Shown here: one piece after another, positions 25,181-33,765 of the stretch
How positions within the stretch are numbered: position 1 is the stretch's first letter
How the letters are laid out: every line of letters begins with the position of its first letter
Origin: SIG653 sp964509125
GTDB taxonomy: Bacteria; Bacillota; Clostridia; Oscillospirales; CAG-382
DNA length: 64,000 nucleotides
NCBI GenBank assembly: GCA_964509125.1
Contig: CAZDVZ010000004.1
Coordinates: 8,915-72,914, forward strand
Direction: 5' to 3'
Made by a program: the position numbers and the translations under genes
The notes under the pieces: generated by a model
The model's database searches: none
Told to the model about the DNA's origin: nothing
What the model saw: only the letters and a program-made list of their open reading frames with translations

Positions 25181-25878
25181 TGAGTAATGAATTATATTCA
25201 CGAACTTCCCTATTATTAGGAGAAGAAAAGATAGATAAATTAAAAAATTCTACAGTTGTTATATGCGGACTTGGCGGTGTTGGAGGATATGTCGCTGAAG
25301 CACTTGTCAGGGTCGGCGTTGGAAGAATTATTTTTATTGATATGGATAAAATCGAGCCCTCCAATCTCAATAGACAAATTCTTGCTACAAGGGATACGGT
25401 TGGAATGTCTAAAGCGGTTTCTGCATCAAAAAGAGCCGAAAGCATTAATCCAAACGGAAATTTCATCCCGATTGAAACTTTTTTGACACCTGATAACATT
25501 CCATTGATCCTTAACGAATATTCGCCGGACTGTGTAGCTGATGCAATAGACAATATAACAGCAAAAGTTTCCCTTGCTTTTGAATGTGAAAAAAGAAATA
25601 TTCCGATTATATCATCTATGGGCACCGGAAATAAAAGTGACCCAACAAAATTTAAAGTTTCCGATATTTACAAAACGTCTGTTTGTCCATTGGCACGCGC
25701 TATGAGACATTTGCTCAAAGAGAAAGGTGTCAAAAAACTCAAGGTGGTTTACAGCGAAGAAATTCCTTCAAAATGCGACGGTGGCATCGGAACGCTTTCA
25801 TTTGTCCCTGCTGCTGCCGGACTTGTCATTGCAAAAGAAGTTGTAGACTTTTTACTTTTAAAAAAAGCTGAATTTTAA
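25177..25878 (+). CDS. tcdA: tRNA threonylcarbamoyladenosine dehydratase (TcdA/CsdL)
   Basis: This E1-like ATPase cyclises t6A37 to ct6A in tRNA. The 233 residues contain the ThiF/MoeB nucleotide motif GLGGVGGYVAEAL from about residue 31, the LNRQI segment, DAIDNITAKV and a Cys in SVCPLARAMR. It overlaps the mutS2 stop (ATGA). Together with the Sua5/YrdC gene at 14674 it covers the two ends of the t6A/ct6A pathway. The stop codon falls inside the first copy of a 23-bp tandem repeat. Confidence 0.93.
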   Translation: MMSNELYSRTSLLLGEEKIDKLKNSTVVICGLGGVGGYVAEALVRVGVGRIIFIDMDKIEPSNLNRQILATRDTVGMSKAVSASKRAESINPNGNFIPIETFLTPDNIPLILNEYSPDCVADAIDNITAKVSLAFECEKRNIPIISSMGTGNKSDPTKFKVSDIYKTSVCPLARAMRHLLKEKGVKKLKVVYSEEIPSKCDGGIGTLSFVPAAAGLVIAKEVVDFLLLKKAEF

Positions 25879-25915
25879 AACTTTTAATGTTAGAATTTTA
25901 AAACTTTTAATGTTA
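25870..25915 (+). repeat. Perfect 23-bp tandem duplication over the tcdA stop
   Basis: The 23-bp unit GAATTTTAAAACTTTTAATG plus TTA occurs twice without mismatch, at 25870-25892 and 25893-25915. The first copy encodes the last codons and the stop of tcdA; the second is noncoding. The acpP promoter begins 7 bp later. Confidence 0.95.
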
Positions 25916-25921
25916 AATCTA

Positions 25922-25950
25922 TTGAAAAAAACAAAAAAATATTGTATAAT
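25922..25950 (+). promoter_or_regulatory. Promoter for the acpP-to-nif3 gene run
   Basis: TTGAAA (25922-25927) and TATAAT (25945-25950) with a 17-bp spacer. The acpP ATG is about 37 bp downstream, behind AAAGGAG. No other promoter or terminator of similar quality was seen before 37352. Confidence 0.8.
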
Positions 25951-25987
25951 GTAACTTAATATAATTTTCACCTAAAGGAGACAAAAA

Positions 25988-26209
25988 ATGTTTGAAGAAA
26001 TCAAAAGCATAATTGCAAAACAACTCAGAATTAACAAAGAGGACATCAAAAACACAGACAGACTTATTGAAGACTTAGGCGCCGATTCGCTGGAAATGGC
26101 AGAGGTTTTAATGACAATTGAAGAAAAATTCGGACTTTACATCACTGACGAAGAGATTGAAAAAATCAAAACAGTTGGAGACATCGCGAATTATCTTGAT
26201 AAAATGTAA
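25988..26209 (+). CDS. acpP: Acyl carrier protein
   Basis: The 73-residue acidic protein has the 4'-phosphopantetheine site DSL with Ser34 in GADSLEMAEV, so it carries acyl chains for fatty acid synthesis. The usual DSLDxVEL context is slightly altered to DSLEMAEVL, seen in some clostridial ACPs. It heads the run but no other fat genes are adjacent, so its partner enzymes must be encoded elsewhere. Confidence 0.94.
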   Translation: MFEEIKSIIAKQLRINKEDIKNTDRLIEDLGADSLEMAEVLMTIEEKFGLYITDEEIEKIKTVGDIANYLDKM

Positions 26210-26247
26210 TTTTATTATCAATCAAAGTTAGGAAAGGGATTTAAGTT

Positions 26248-27384
26248 ATGAAGTGTTTAGTTGGCGGAAAAGTCATTTTAAAAGACCGTGTAGCTGAAGG
26301 TCTTAATGTTTACTTTGATGAAAAGATCAGAGCTATCACCGCTGAATCGCCGGATGAAAGCTGTCAAATTATTGATTGCAAAGGGATGTATGTATCTCCC
26401 GGATTTATCGATATACACACCCACGGATATGCTAATACGGATGTTGCCAATGCTGAATATGACGGCATTAAAAATGTTTCGTACAGAATAGCCGAAAACG
26501 GCGTTACGTCTTGGTGCCCCACATCAATTACCGCTCCCATGGAAGAAGTTTTAGAAGTTTTAAATGTAATCAGGAAAATGATGCCCGAAAGCCGTAAATG
26601 GAAAGGCGCGGAAATTTTGGGAGTTAATGTTGAAGGCCCTTTTCTTAATGTTAAAAAGAAAGGCGCACATGATGAAAAATTGATTATCCCACCTTCTGCA
26701 GACGCGATTGAAGGATATGAAGATGTAATAAAACTTATTACCGTTGCTCCCGAAATGGACGATGGATTTAAGAACATCAAAAGGATGAAGGAAATGGGAA
26801 TTGTTGTTTCCTTGGGACACAGTGATGCTAATTATGAAACAGCTATGAATTCTTTCACGGATGGAGGAATAGACCACGTAACCCATCTTTTTAACGCACA
26901 AACCGGCTTGCTTCACAGAGATCCCGGCATTGTCGGTGCTTCACTCACTGCTGATGTTTACACGGAGCTGATTTGTGACACTTTCCATGTAAGCAAAAAC
27001 CTTTTCCCACTCGTTCATAAAATGAAGGGAGACAAGCTCTGTCTCATCACCGACTGTCTGAGAGCAGGAGGAATGCCTGACGGAAGATATAAATCAGGCC
27101 CGCTCAGCTTCAACTTAAACGGCATTAAATGCACATTAGACGACGGAACAATTGCCGGAAGCGTTTTGAAAATGAATCAAGGTGTTAAAAACTTCTATGA
27201 AAATTCGGGATGCACACTTTGGGAAGCTGTTAACGCTGCTTCGTTGAACCCTGCAAAATCAATAGGCGTTGACAAGACAAAAGGTTCTATTGAAATTACA
27301 AAAGATGCCGATTTGACCGTATTTGACGAAAACTTCTCAATTAAACTTACAATTTCGGGAGGAATGACTTGTTATGAAGCTTAA
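26248..27384 (+). CDS. nagA: N-acetylglucosamine-6-phosphate deacetylase
   Basis: NagA removes acetate from GlcNAc-6-phosphate, producing glucosamine-6-phosphate for glycolysis or wall recycling. The 378-residue amidohydrolase has the HxH-type metal motif in FIDIHTHGY, VEGPFLNVKKKGAH with the metal Glu, SLGHSDANY, HLFNAQTGLLHRDPG, and TDCLRAGGMPDG containing the catalytic Asp. The next gene, a ROK-like kinase, overlaps by 11 bp, which suggests that the kinase supplies or consumes an amino-sugar phosphate. No nagB is nearby. Confidence 0.94.
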   Translation: MKCLVGGKVILKDRVAEGLNVYFDEKIRAITAESPDESCQIIDCKGMYVSPGFIDIHTHGYANTDVANAEYDGIKNVSYRIAENGVTSWCPTSITAPMEEVLEVLNVIRKMMPESRKWKGAEILGVNVEGPFLNVKKKGAHDEKLIIPPSADAIEGYEDVIKLITVAPEMDDGFKNIKRMKEMGIVVSLGHSDANYETAMNSFTDGGIDHVTHLFNAQTGLLHRDPGIVGASLTADVYTELICDTFHVSKNLFPLVHKMKGDKLCLITDCLRAGGMPDGRYKSGPLSFNLNGIKCTLDDGTIAGSVLKMNQGVKNFYENSGCTLWEAVNAASLNPAKSIGVDKTKGSIEITKDADLTVFDENFSIKLTISGGMTCYEA

Positions 27385-28729
27385 ACACACACCAAAATTA
27401 GACCCGGGCTTTATGCCATTATCCATTCTTTTTAAAGACGCAAAAACCGGCCCTTCAAAAGAAGTCGTTATTGCCCTTGAAAGAAATCGAGGACTTATAT
27501 CCGTATTTAAAGCAAATATTCCCGAAGGCGATTTTGAAACACGTTACTTTCTTTGCGAGAGACTTGTTAAAACACTTCTTTGGCTCAAAGGAGGCTTTAA
27601 AATCTATTTTGCCGGAGACGATGAAGTTGGAAATGCAATAAAGGCTGAATATTCTATCGGCGGCAAAAGAGACTTTGACAATAAATTCATGGCGGACATT
27701 TATCGTTCGGAATTTGAAGTTATTGTTTGCTCAAAAGAAGAAATTCCCGCAGAAAACGAAGCTCCTTCTTCTGTTGGAAGGAATCTGGACGGATGCCGTA
27801 TTGGATTTGACGCCGGCGGAAGCGATAGAAAAGTCAGTGCAGTAATCGACGGAAAAGCCGTATATTCCGAAGAAGTTGTTTGGTTTCCAAAACTTAATTC
27901 AGATCCCAAATATCATTATGAAGGAATTTTAGAAGCATTTAAAACAGCTGCTTCAAAAATGCCGAGAGTTGATGCTATCGGTGTAAGCTCAGCGGGTATT
28001 TATATTGACAACCAGATTATGGTTGCGTCTCTTTTCCTTAAAGTTCCAAAAGAAGAATATGATAAACACGTCCTCAATATGTACATCGATGTAGCTAAAG
28101 AAATTGGTAATGTACCCATTGAAGTAGCCAACGATGGAGATGTTACAGCGCTTGCCGGCGCAATGGAACTTAATGACACCAATATTTTGGGCGTTGCCAT
28201 GGGAACAAGCGAAGCTGCGGGATTTATTGATTCTAAAGGTAATATAACAGGTTGGCTTAACGAGCTTGCGTTTGTACCTGTTGATGCTAATAAAGAAGCA
28301 ATGGTGGATGAATGGTCCGGAGACTATGGCTGCGGAGTTAAATATTTCTCTCAAGACAGCGTAATAAAACTTGCTCCCGCCGCCGGAATAGATCTTGACG
28401 AAAGTCTCTCTCCTGCCGAAAAACTCAAAGTTGTTCAAAAACTCATGGCAGAAGGTGATCAAAGAGCAAAAGATATTTTTGAAACCATTGGTATATATTT
28501 TGGATACGCTCTCGCTTACTATGCTATGTTCTACGACATTAAGCACGTTTTAATTATGGGACGCGTAACATCGGGCGAAGGCGGCGTTTTAATTCTTGAG
28601 AACGCCAAAAAAGTTTTAAAAGATGAATTCCCCGAACTTTTTGAAAAGATGAATCTTCACATTCCCGATGAAAATTCAAGAAGAGTTGGCCAGTCTGTAG
28701 CGGCGGCAAGTCTTCCTAAAATTAATTAG
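27374..28729 (+). CDS. ROK/hexokinase-superfamily (ASKHA) kinase-like protein with N-terminal extension
   Basis: The 451-residue protein has about 138 N-terminal residues of unknown type followed by an ASKHA core: phosphate-1 loop IGFDAGGSDRKVSAVIDG, EVANDGDVTAL with the catalytic-type Asp after Asn, and phosphate-2 loop LGVAMGTSEAAGFID. The ROK zinc motif CxCGxxGC is reduced to GDYGCGVKYF, so zinc binding is probably lost. It overlaps nagA, making an amino-sugar kinase the likeliest job, but a sensory role is possible because ROK folds also occur in repressors. No HTH is visible. Its specificity is unknown. Confidence 0.7.
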   Translation: MKLKHTPKLDPGFMPLSILFKDAKTGPSKEVVIALERNRGLISVFKANIPEGDFETRYFLCERLVKTLLWLKGGFKIYFAGDDEVGNAIKAEYSIGGKRDFDNKFMADIYRSEFEVIVCSKEEIPAENEAPSSVGRNLDGCRIGFDAGGSDRKVSAVIDGKAVYSEEVVWFPKLNSDPKYHYEGILEAFKTAASKMPRVDAIGVSSAGIYIDNQIMVASLFLKVPKEEYDKHVLNMYIDVAKEIGNVPIEVANDGDVTALAGAMELNDTNILGVAMGTSEAAGFIDSKGNITGWLNELAFVPVDANKEAMVDEWSGDYGCGVKYFSQDSVIKLAPAAGIDLDESLSPAEKLKVVQKLMAEGDQRAKDIFETIGIYFGYALAYYAMFYDIKHVLIMGRVTSGEGGVLILENAKKVLKDEFPELFEKMNLHIPDENSRRVGQSVAAASLPKIN

Positions 28730-28732
28730 GCC

Positions 28733-29674
28733 ATGGAAAGTTTTCCCGGTGTTATAGCTATTACAGGTCCTACGGCTTCGGGAAAAAGCAGTGTTGCAAT
28801 GGAATTGGCGCAAAAGCTTGGCGGCGAGATCATATCCGGCGATAGTATGCAAATATACAAGGGCATGGATATTGGAACCGCCAAGCCTACCGCCAAAGAT
28901 ATGAAAAGTGTAAGACATCACTTAATTGATGAACTTGACATTTTTCAAATTTTTTCCGTCAATGAATATTGCTCGTCTGCTCACAAAGCCGTTACCGATG
29001 TGTTAAACAGAAATAAGCTGCCCATAATATGCGGCGGAACAGGTCAATACATTCAATGGTTTTTAGAAGGAATAAGGCTTACGGATGTCCCAAGCGATTT
29101 TGAATTAAGAAATGCTTTGGAAAAAGAATACGATTCGAAAGGCGCATTAACATTCCACGAAAAATTAAAGAGTTTTGACCCAATATCTGCAGAGATAATT
29201 CATCCTAACAACAAAAAAAGAGTTATCCGTGCAGTAGAGATATACATTCTCACAGGAAAAACCAAAACCTTTTGGGATGCCGAATCTTTAAAAACGTCTC
29301 CCCCATTTCCATATGAGATTTTTTCTTTAGAGCATGAAAGAGATGTTCTTTACGAAAGAATAAACAAAAGAGTCGTTGAAATGAAATTAAGCGGTCTTAC
29401 GCAAGAAGTTGAACGATTGTGGGAACTTGGTTTGGAACAAACACCAACAGCATCTCAAGCTATTGGCTATAAAGAATTTTTTCCGTTTTTTAAAGGGGAA
29501 ATTACAGAGAGCGAAGCTTATGAATTGATTTCAAAAGGAACAAGGAATTACGCAAAGCGACAAATTACTTTCTTAAAAAGGATATCAAACCGACAATCAA
29601 TTTCCGTTGAGTCACAAAAACAGGTTTTAAAAGAGATAATAAATAGGTCGAATGTTATAAAAACGTATGTTTAA
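28733..29674 (+). CDS. miaA: tRNA dimethylallyltransferase
   Basis: MiaA adds a dimethylallyl group to N6 of A37 in tRNAs reading UNN codons. The 313-residue protein has the P-loop GPTASGKS (12-19), DSMQIYKGMDIGTAKP, and the GGTGQYIQWFL segment. It starts 3 bp after the ROK-like gene and overlaps the HlyD-like gene by 8 bp. Confidence 0.97.
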   Translation: MESFPGVIAITGPTASGKSSVAMELAQKLGGEIISGDSMQIYKGMDIGTAKPTAKDMKSVRHHLIDELDIFQIFSVNEYCSSAHKAVTDVLNRNKLPIICGGTGQYIQWFLEGIRLTDVPSDFELRNALEKEYDSKGALTFHEKLKSFDPISAEIIHPNNKKRVIRAVEIYILTGKTKTFWDAESLKTSPPFPYEIFSLEHERDVLYERINKRVVEMKLSGLTQEVERLWELGLEQTPTASQAIGYKEFFPFFKGEITESEAYELISKGTRNYAKRQITFLKRISNRQSISVESQKQVLKEIINRSNVIKTYV

Positions 29675-30932
29675 AAATATTATGTTTCAAATTACAGGTA
29701 CATTATTAGCTATCGCTGTGCTTGCGTATCTTGTAATTCACACCATGACAAGCTTTGAAAACGAGCTTGAAGTTAAAAATTCATATTATACAACCATGGA
29801 TCTGACTTATGATGCAGAAGCGTATATATTTCGTGATGAAACTGTGTTATCCACGAAAAATAGCGGTGACGTAATTTATAACATTGAAAATGGCAAAAAA
29901 GTGAGTTCGCACCAAAAAGTTGCTTCAGTCTTTTCAGATTCCCAATCAGCGGATGCGCAAAATAAAATCCAAGCTCTTGAAAAAGAAATAGACTATCTTG
30001 AAAAAGTTATTAATAATGCCACTTTTTCCACCCCGACAGTTACATCCCTTGATAAAAATATCAACGAAAGAATAAAATCGGTTTCCGCATTTTCAAATTT
30101 GGGAGATTTAAAAAATGCATTAAAAGTTACCGAAGAAAGCATTTATGATCTGGAATTGAAATATTGTATTCTAAAAGGCACGGTTGCACACCAAAATCTT
30201 ATAGAACAGTACAAAAATGAGATCAACTCCCTAACTCAAAATATTTCTTCCTCCGTGTCACCTGTTTATTCCACAAAATCCGGGTATTTTTATAACGAGG
30301 CTGATGGATTTGAAGATGTTTTCACATTAGATGCGGTTGAAAGTTTGACAGCCGAATCCTTTGAGGAACTAAAAAATTGCTCACCTTCAATAGCTCCCAA
30401 TGCAGGAAAAATTGCCGAAAGCTCAAAATGGTATATTGCATTTGAGTTAGATTCTCAATCTTCTCTTCAGATTTCAGTTGGGAAAAAATACCCTGTGGCT
30501 TTTTCCGCTTCGGGCATCTCCATCAACATGAAAGCCGAAAGAAAAATTGATGGTGCTGATGACTCAACAAAAATAATTGTTTTATCAACAAATACAGTAA
30601 ATGAAAACTTCAATTTTTCAAGAAAACAAATTGCAAGTATAACCGTCGCCACATATTCAGGCATTGCTTTTCCCGCCAAAGCGGTTCATACAGACTATGA
30701 TTCAACCGGCGCAAGCAAGGCCGGCGTTTATGTTTTGGATGAGACAATAGTGAAATTTAAAACATTTACTAAACTTATAGAAAAAAACGGCTTTATTCTT
30801 TGTGCTGTTCCCGACAGTACAAATATTTCTGCAATAAGTGAAGAAAAGGTTTCGCTTTACGATACGATTATCGTAGAGGGAACAAACCTATACAATAATA
30901 AAGTAATCAAAAGTGTTCTAAAAACCAATTAG
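29667..30932 (+). CDS. HlyD-family-like membrane adaptor protein
   Basis: The 421-residue protein has one N-terminal TM (about 6-27), a short lipoyl/barrel-like beta region (SGDVIYNIENGKKVSSHQKV), a helical coiled-coil hairpin (about 95-190) interrupted by a Pro/Thr-rich turn, and a second beta region to the C-terminus. This order is that of HlyD/MacA-type adaptors. Typical partners (an ABC exporter or a TolC) are absent. It sits in the miaA-yggS-sepF-yggT-divIVA cluster of Clostridia, so a cell-envelope or division role is more plausible than toxin export. It overlaps miaA by 8 bp. Confidence 0.7.
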   Translation: MFKNIMFQITGTLLAIAVLAYLVIHTMTSFENELEVKNSYYTTMDLTYDAEAYIFRDETVLSTKNSGDVIYNIENGKKVSSHQKVASVFSDSQSADAQNKIQALEKEIDYLEKVINNATFSTPTVTSLDKNINERIKSVSAFSNLGDLKNALKVTEESIYDLELKYCILKGTVAHQNLIEQYKNEINSLTQNISSSVSPVYSTKSGYFYNEADGFEDVFTLDAVESLTAESFEELKNCSPSIAPNAGKIAESSKWYIAFELDSQSSLQISVGKKYPVAFSASGISINMKAERKIDGADDSTKIIVLSTNTVNENFNFSRKQIASITVATYSGIAFPAKAVHTDYDSTGASKAGVYVLDETIVKFKTFTKLIEKNGFILCAVPDSTNISAISEEKVSLYDTIIVEGTNLYNNKVIKSVLKTN

Positions 30933-30942
30933 AGGAAATAAA

Positions 30943-31623
30943 GTGGATAAGTTTCAATTGATAAAAGAAAATATAGAGTTTATAAAAAAAACAACAGATG
31001 GACATGCTACATTACTTCTTGCGACTAAATGCGTTGATGCAGAAAGAATTAATTATGCCATATCTTGCGGGATAACCCACATAGGTGAAAACAAAGTTAA
31101 CGAGCTTTTGGAAAAATATGACAAAATAAACAAAGAAAATGTTCAAATTCACTTTATCGGACATTTGCAAAGAAATAAAGTAAAATATATTGTAGATAAA
31201 GTTGATATGATACAATCTGTAGACAGTGTAAAGCTTGCAGAAGAAATTGAACGTCAGTGTTCAAAAAGGGATATTATAATGCCCGTACTTGTTGAGATCA
31301 ACATAGGCAATGAGGATTCAAAATCCGGAATACGCCCCGAAGAAACGGAAAATTTTCTTGTCTCGATTTCTAAGTACAGGCATTTACAAGTAAAAGGGCT
31401 TATGGCCGTCCCTCCCGCAACATCTAATAGCAAAATTATTATAGAAAATTTTAAAAAAATGTTTAAAATATACCTTGACATTAAGGAAAAAATGTTAGAT
31501 AATATAAATATGGACATATTGTCTATAGGTATGTCCTCAGATTATAAAGAGGCCGTAATGTGTGGGTCAAATATGGTACGCATCGGGTCTCTTGTGTTTG
31601 GAAACAGAAACTATAATTTATAA
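30943..31623 (+). CDS. yggS: YggS-family PLP-binding protein (PLP homeostasis)
   Basis: YggS/PLPBP proteins bind pyridoxal phosphate and buffer B6 and amino-acid homeostasis but show no enzymatic activity. The 226 residues match the family: LLLATKCVDAERI with the PLP Lys, HIGENKVNELLEKY, HFIGHLQRNKVKYI, VEINIGNEDSKSGI and LSIGMSSDYKEAV. Translation begins at GTG (30943) behind AGGAAA. It lies immediately upstream of sepF, the classic Gram-positive order. Confidence 0.95.
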   Translation: MDKFQLIKENIEFIKKTTDGHATLLLATKCVDAERINYAISCGITHIGENKVNELLEKYDKINKENVQIHFIGHLQRNKVKYIVDKVDMIQSVDSVKLAEEIERQCSKRDIIMPVLVEINIGNEDSKSGIRPEETENFLVSISKYRHLQVKGLMAVPPATSNSKIIIENFKKMFKIYLDIKEKMLDNINMDILSIGMSSDYKEAVMCGSNMVRIGSLVFGNRNYNL

Positions 31624-31647
31624 TTTAAAATTTCGGAGGAAAACAAA

Positions 31648-32139
31648 ATGGCAGAAGAAAAAAAGAGTTTTTTTAACAAAGTAGCAGGTTGGTTTGCGCC
31701 CGATGAAGATGATATTGAAGTTGATGGCGATTACGAGGAAGTTGACGAAGACGAAGAGGTAGTAAAACCCGAAAAACCTATGGTAAAATCCGTAAAGAAA
31801 GAAATGAGACAGACACGCCCCGAAGATGTTAAGGCATTAAATATCAAAATAATTAAACCCGGTGATGACAAAAGTGCCGTAACAACCATTTTAGACAACC
31901 TAAAAAGCGGCAAAGTTGTCGTTGTTAACTTTGAGGAAACAAGACATGATATTCGCGCAAGCTTTTCAGACGCTTTCTTTGGTGCTACATATGTTTTGAA
32001 TGCAAATTATTCTAAGCTTTCTGAAAGCGCATATGTTCTTGCCCCCAACAATGTTTCTGTTTCCCCGCTTATTGCTGAAATGGCTGATAATGGATCAGAA
32101 AAGACAAGCAACAATAAAACATATTTTGGTAACTTCTAA
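31648..32139 (+). CDS. sepF: Cell division protein SepF
   Basis: SepF polymerises into arcs that anchor FtsZ to the membrane. The 163-residue protein begins with a short amphipathic stretch (KSFFNKVAGWF), followed by an acidic linker rich in Asp/Glu/Val and the conserved SepF fold: RPEDVKALNIKIIKPGD, NLKSGKVVVVNFEETR and ADGAT-type FFGATYVLNANYSKLSE. It is preceded by a good GGAGGAAA ribosome site. Confidence 0.96.
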   Translation: MAEEKKSFFNKVAGWFAPDEDDIEVDGDYEEVDEDEEVVKPEKPMVKSVKKEMRQTRPEDVKALNIKIIKPGDDKSAVTTILDNLKSGKVVVVNFEETRHDIRASFSDAFFGATYVLNANYSKLSESAYVLAPNNVSVSPLIAEMADNGSEKTSNNKTYFGNF

Positions 32140-32192
32140 TTTTTTTTGTTTATTGTGACGACCCAACATTACGGAGATTTAATTCTATTTTT

Positions 32193-32459
32193 ATGAAAAA
32201 TATTTTATTTTTACTTTCAAAAACGGTTTCTTTATACTTGTCAGTGTTGCTTTTTCTTTTGATGATAAGGATGTTTATGTCTCTTTTTGTCAATGAAAGC
32301 AACTCTAAACCTGTATTGTTCGTTTATAGCGCAACAGAACCCGTTATATTTCCTGTAAGAAACTTTTTAATGCATTTTGAGTTTTTTCAATCTATTCCGG
32401 TAGATTTTTCTGTTACAATCACAGTTTTTATCCTGTGGTTTGTAACAATGTTCATATAG
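32193..32459 (+). CDS. yggT: YggT family membrane protein
   Basis: An 88-residue protein with two hydrophobic segments (about 5-30 and 65-88). Between them is an EPVIFPVRNFLM stretch that corresponds to the family's DPxxxPIRR motif. YggT proteins are conserved beside sepF in Gram-positives and are implicated in division or osmotic tolerance. A 53-bp gap to sepF shows no clear promoter. Confidence 0.85.
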   Translation: MKNILFLLSKTVSLYLSVLLFLLMIRMFMSLFVNESNSKPVLFVYSATEPVIFPVRNFLMHFEFFQSIPVDFSVTITVFILWFVTMFI

Positions 32460-32488
32460 TTTAGATTTATTTTACTACGAGGTAGTTT

Positions 32489-33160
32489 ATGTTAGCACCG
32501 CATGAATTAAATAAAACTTTTCAAAAGTCCGTAATGGGATACAACGCATCTGAAGTTGACGCACATATTTCATTCATAATTGAAAAGTACACCGAAGTAT
32601 ACAACGCCAACAACGAGCTTGAACAAAAATTACAAACGGTTTTAGCAAAGCTTGAAGAGCTTAAGGCCGAGGAAGGTTCCATAAGATCAACACTTGTAAA
32701 GTCTCAAAATATAGGCGAGAAAATTATCAGAGATGCAAAAGAAAGAGCGGATGTAATTCAAAGTTCCATTGAAGATGAATGTAACGAGATCATTGCCAGG
32801 TTCAGAAGTCAACTCAACGCTGAAAAAAATGAGCTACTAAATATGAGAGCTTCAATTTTGGAATTTAGAAAAGAAATTTTCGGAATGTATAAGGCACATA
32901 TTTACGAATTGCAAAATCTTCCAATCGGTGAATTGGAAGAACTTGTTTTGCCTGAAAATTCTGCAATAATAAATTCTGTATACCAAAGTTCCGCAGAAAA
33001 GATCAAAGAATATGATGAAAAAAAGAACAGCCCTGAAACCTTGAAAGATGAAAATCTATCTCAGGTAAAATTATCAAATGAAGGGTCTGAAGAAGACATT
33101 CTTTCCGTCCTCAATTTGGCACCGAAGTCTGATAAAAAGATTAAAAAAGGAAAGAACTGA
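32489..33160 (+). CDS. divIVA: DivIVA-family coiled-coil protein
   Basis: The 223-residue protein begins with the membrane-sensing DivIVA N-domain (LAPHELNKTFQKSVMGYNASEVDAH, related to the F-x-R/K-x3-GYxxxEVdxfl signature) and then has coiled coil from about 35-130 and an acidic/basic C-terminal tail. It localises to curved membrane at septa and poles and recruits other factors. It shares its last base with the lspA start. Confidence 0.93.
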   Translation: MLAPHELNKTFQKSVMGYNASEVDAHISFIIEKYTEVYNANNELEQKLQTVLAKLEELKAEEGSIRSTLVKSQNIGEKIIRDAKERADVIQSSIEDECNEIIARFRSQLNAEKNELLNMRASILEFRKEIFGMYKAHIYELQNLPIGELEELVLPENSAIINSVYQSSAEKIKEYDEKKNSPETLKDENLSQVKLSNEGSEEDILSVLNLAPKSDKKIKKGKN

Positions 33161-33765
33161 TGATACTGTCAACTGTAGTAATTTTTTTATCTGTTTTTCT
33201 TGACCAAGCAACAAAAATTTTGGCAAAAGCGAATTTGGAAAACCAAACGCAAGTCAACATTATTCCGAAAGTTTTAGGATTTGCATATGTAGAAAACAAA
33301 GGCGCAGCTTTCGGAATTTTTCAAGATCACAGATGGGTCTTTATGTTGTTTTCAACATTTGCCATTGGAATAATGATATTCCTCCTCTTCAGAATAAAAA
33401 ATAAACATCCTCTTTTTACGCTTTCTATTTCCATGCTTATTGGTGGCGGAATAGGAAATATGATTGACAGAATAATAAGAGGATATGTTGTCGATTTTAT
33501 TAAATTCCTTTTCGTAAAATTTGCAGTTTTTAATGTCGCGGACTGCTTTGTAACAGTCGGTGCGGTATTGTTGTGCATTTATTTATTGTTTGTCTATGAT
33601 GAGAAAGCGGGCATAGGCGTTAAAAACACCGGATCCAAAATCGACGAAGCAAGTGTATCACTTTCCGACATAGACCCCAAAAACAACTCTAAAGAATATT
33701 ATACGAGTGCAAGCGATGCCGATCACTCAGTCGATACAAATGAAGAATCTAACCACTCCGAATAA
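33160..33765 (+). CDS. lspA: Lipoprotein signal peptidase (signal peptidase II)
   Basis: LspA cleaves prolipoproteins at the lipobox after diacylglyceryl transfer. The product has four hydrophobic segments and the aspartyl dyad D103 (in GNMIDR) and D128 (in FNVAD). At 201 residues it is longer than the usual 150-165 because of an acidic, Ser/Asp-rich tail from about residue 150 that shows no membrane segment. The start overlaps the divIVA stop. The end overlaps the likely rluD start. Confidence 0.95.
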   Translation: MILSTVVIFLSVFLDQATKILAKANLENQTQVNIIPKVLGFAYVENKGAAFGIFQDHRWVFMLFSTFAIGIMIFLLFRIKNKHPLFTLSISMLIGGGIGNMIDRIIRGYVVDFIKFLFVKFAVFNVADCFVTVGAVLLCIYLLFVYDEKAGIGVKNTGSKIDEASVSLSDIDPKNNSKEYYTSASDADHSVDTNEESNHSE

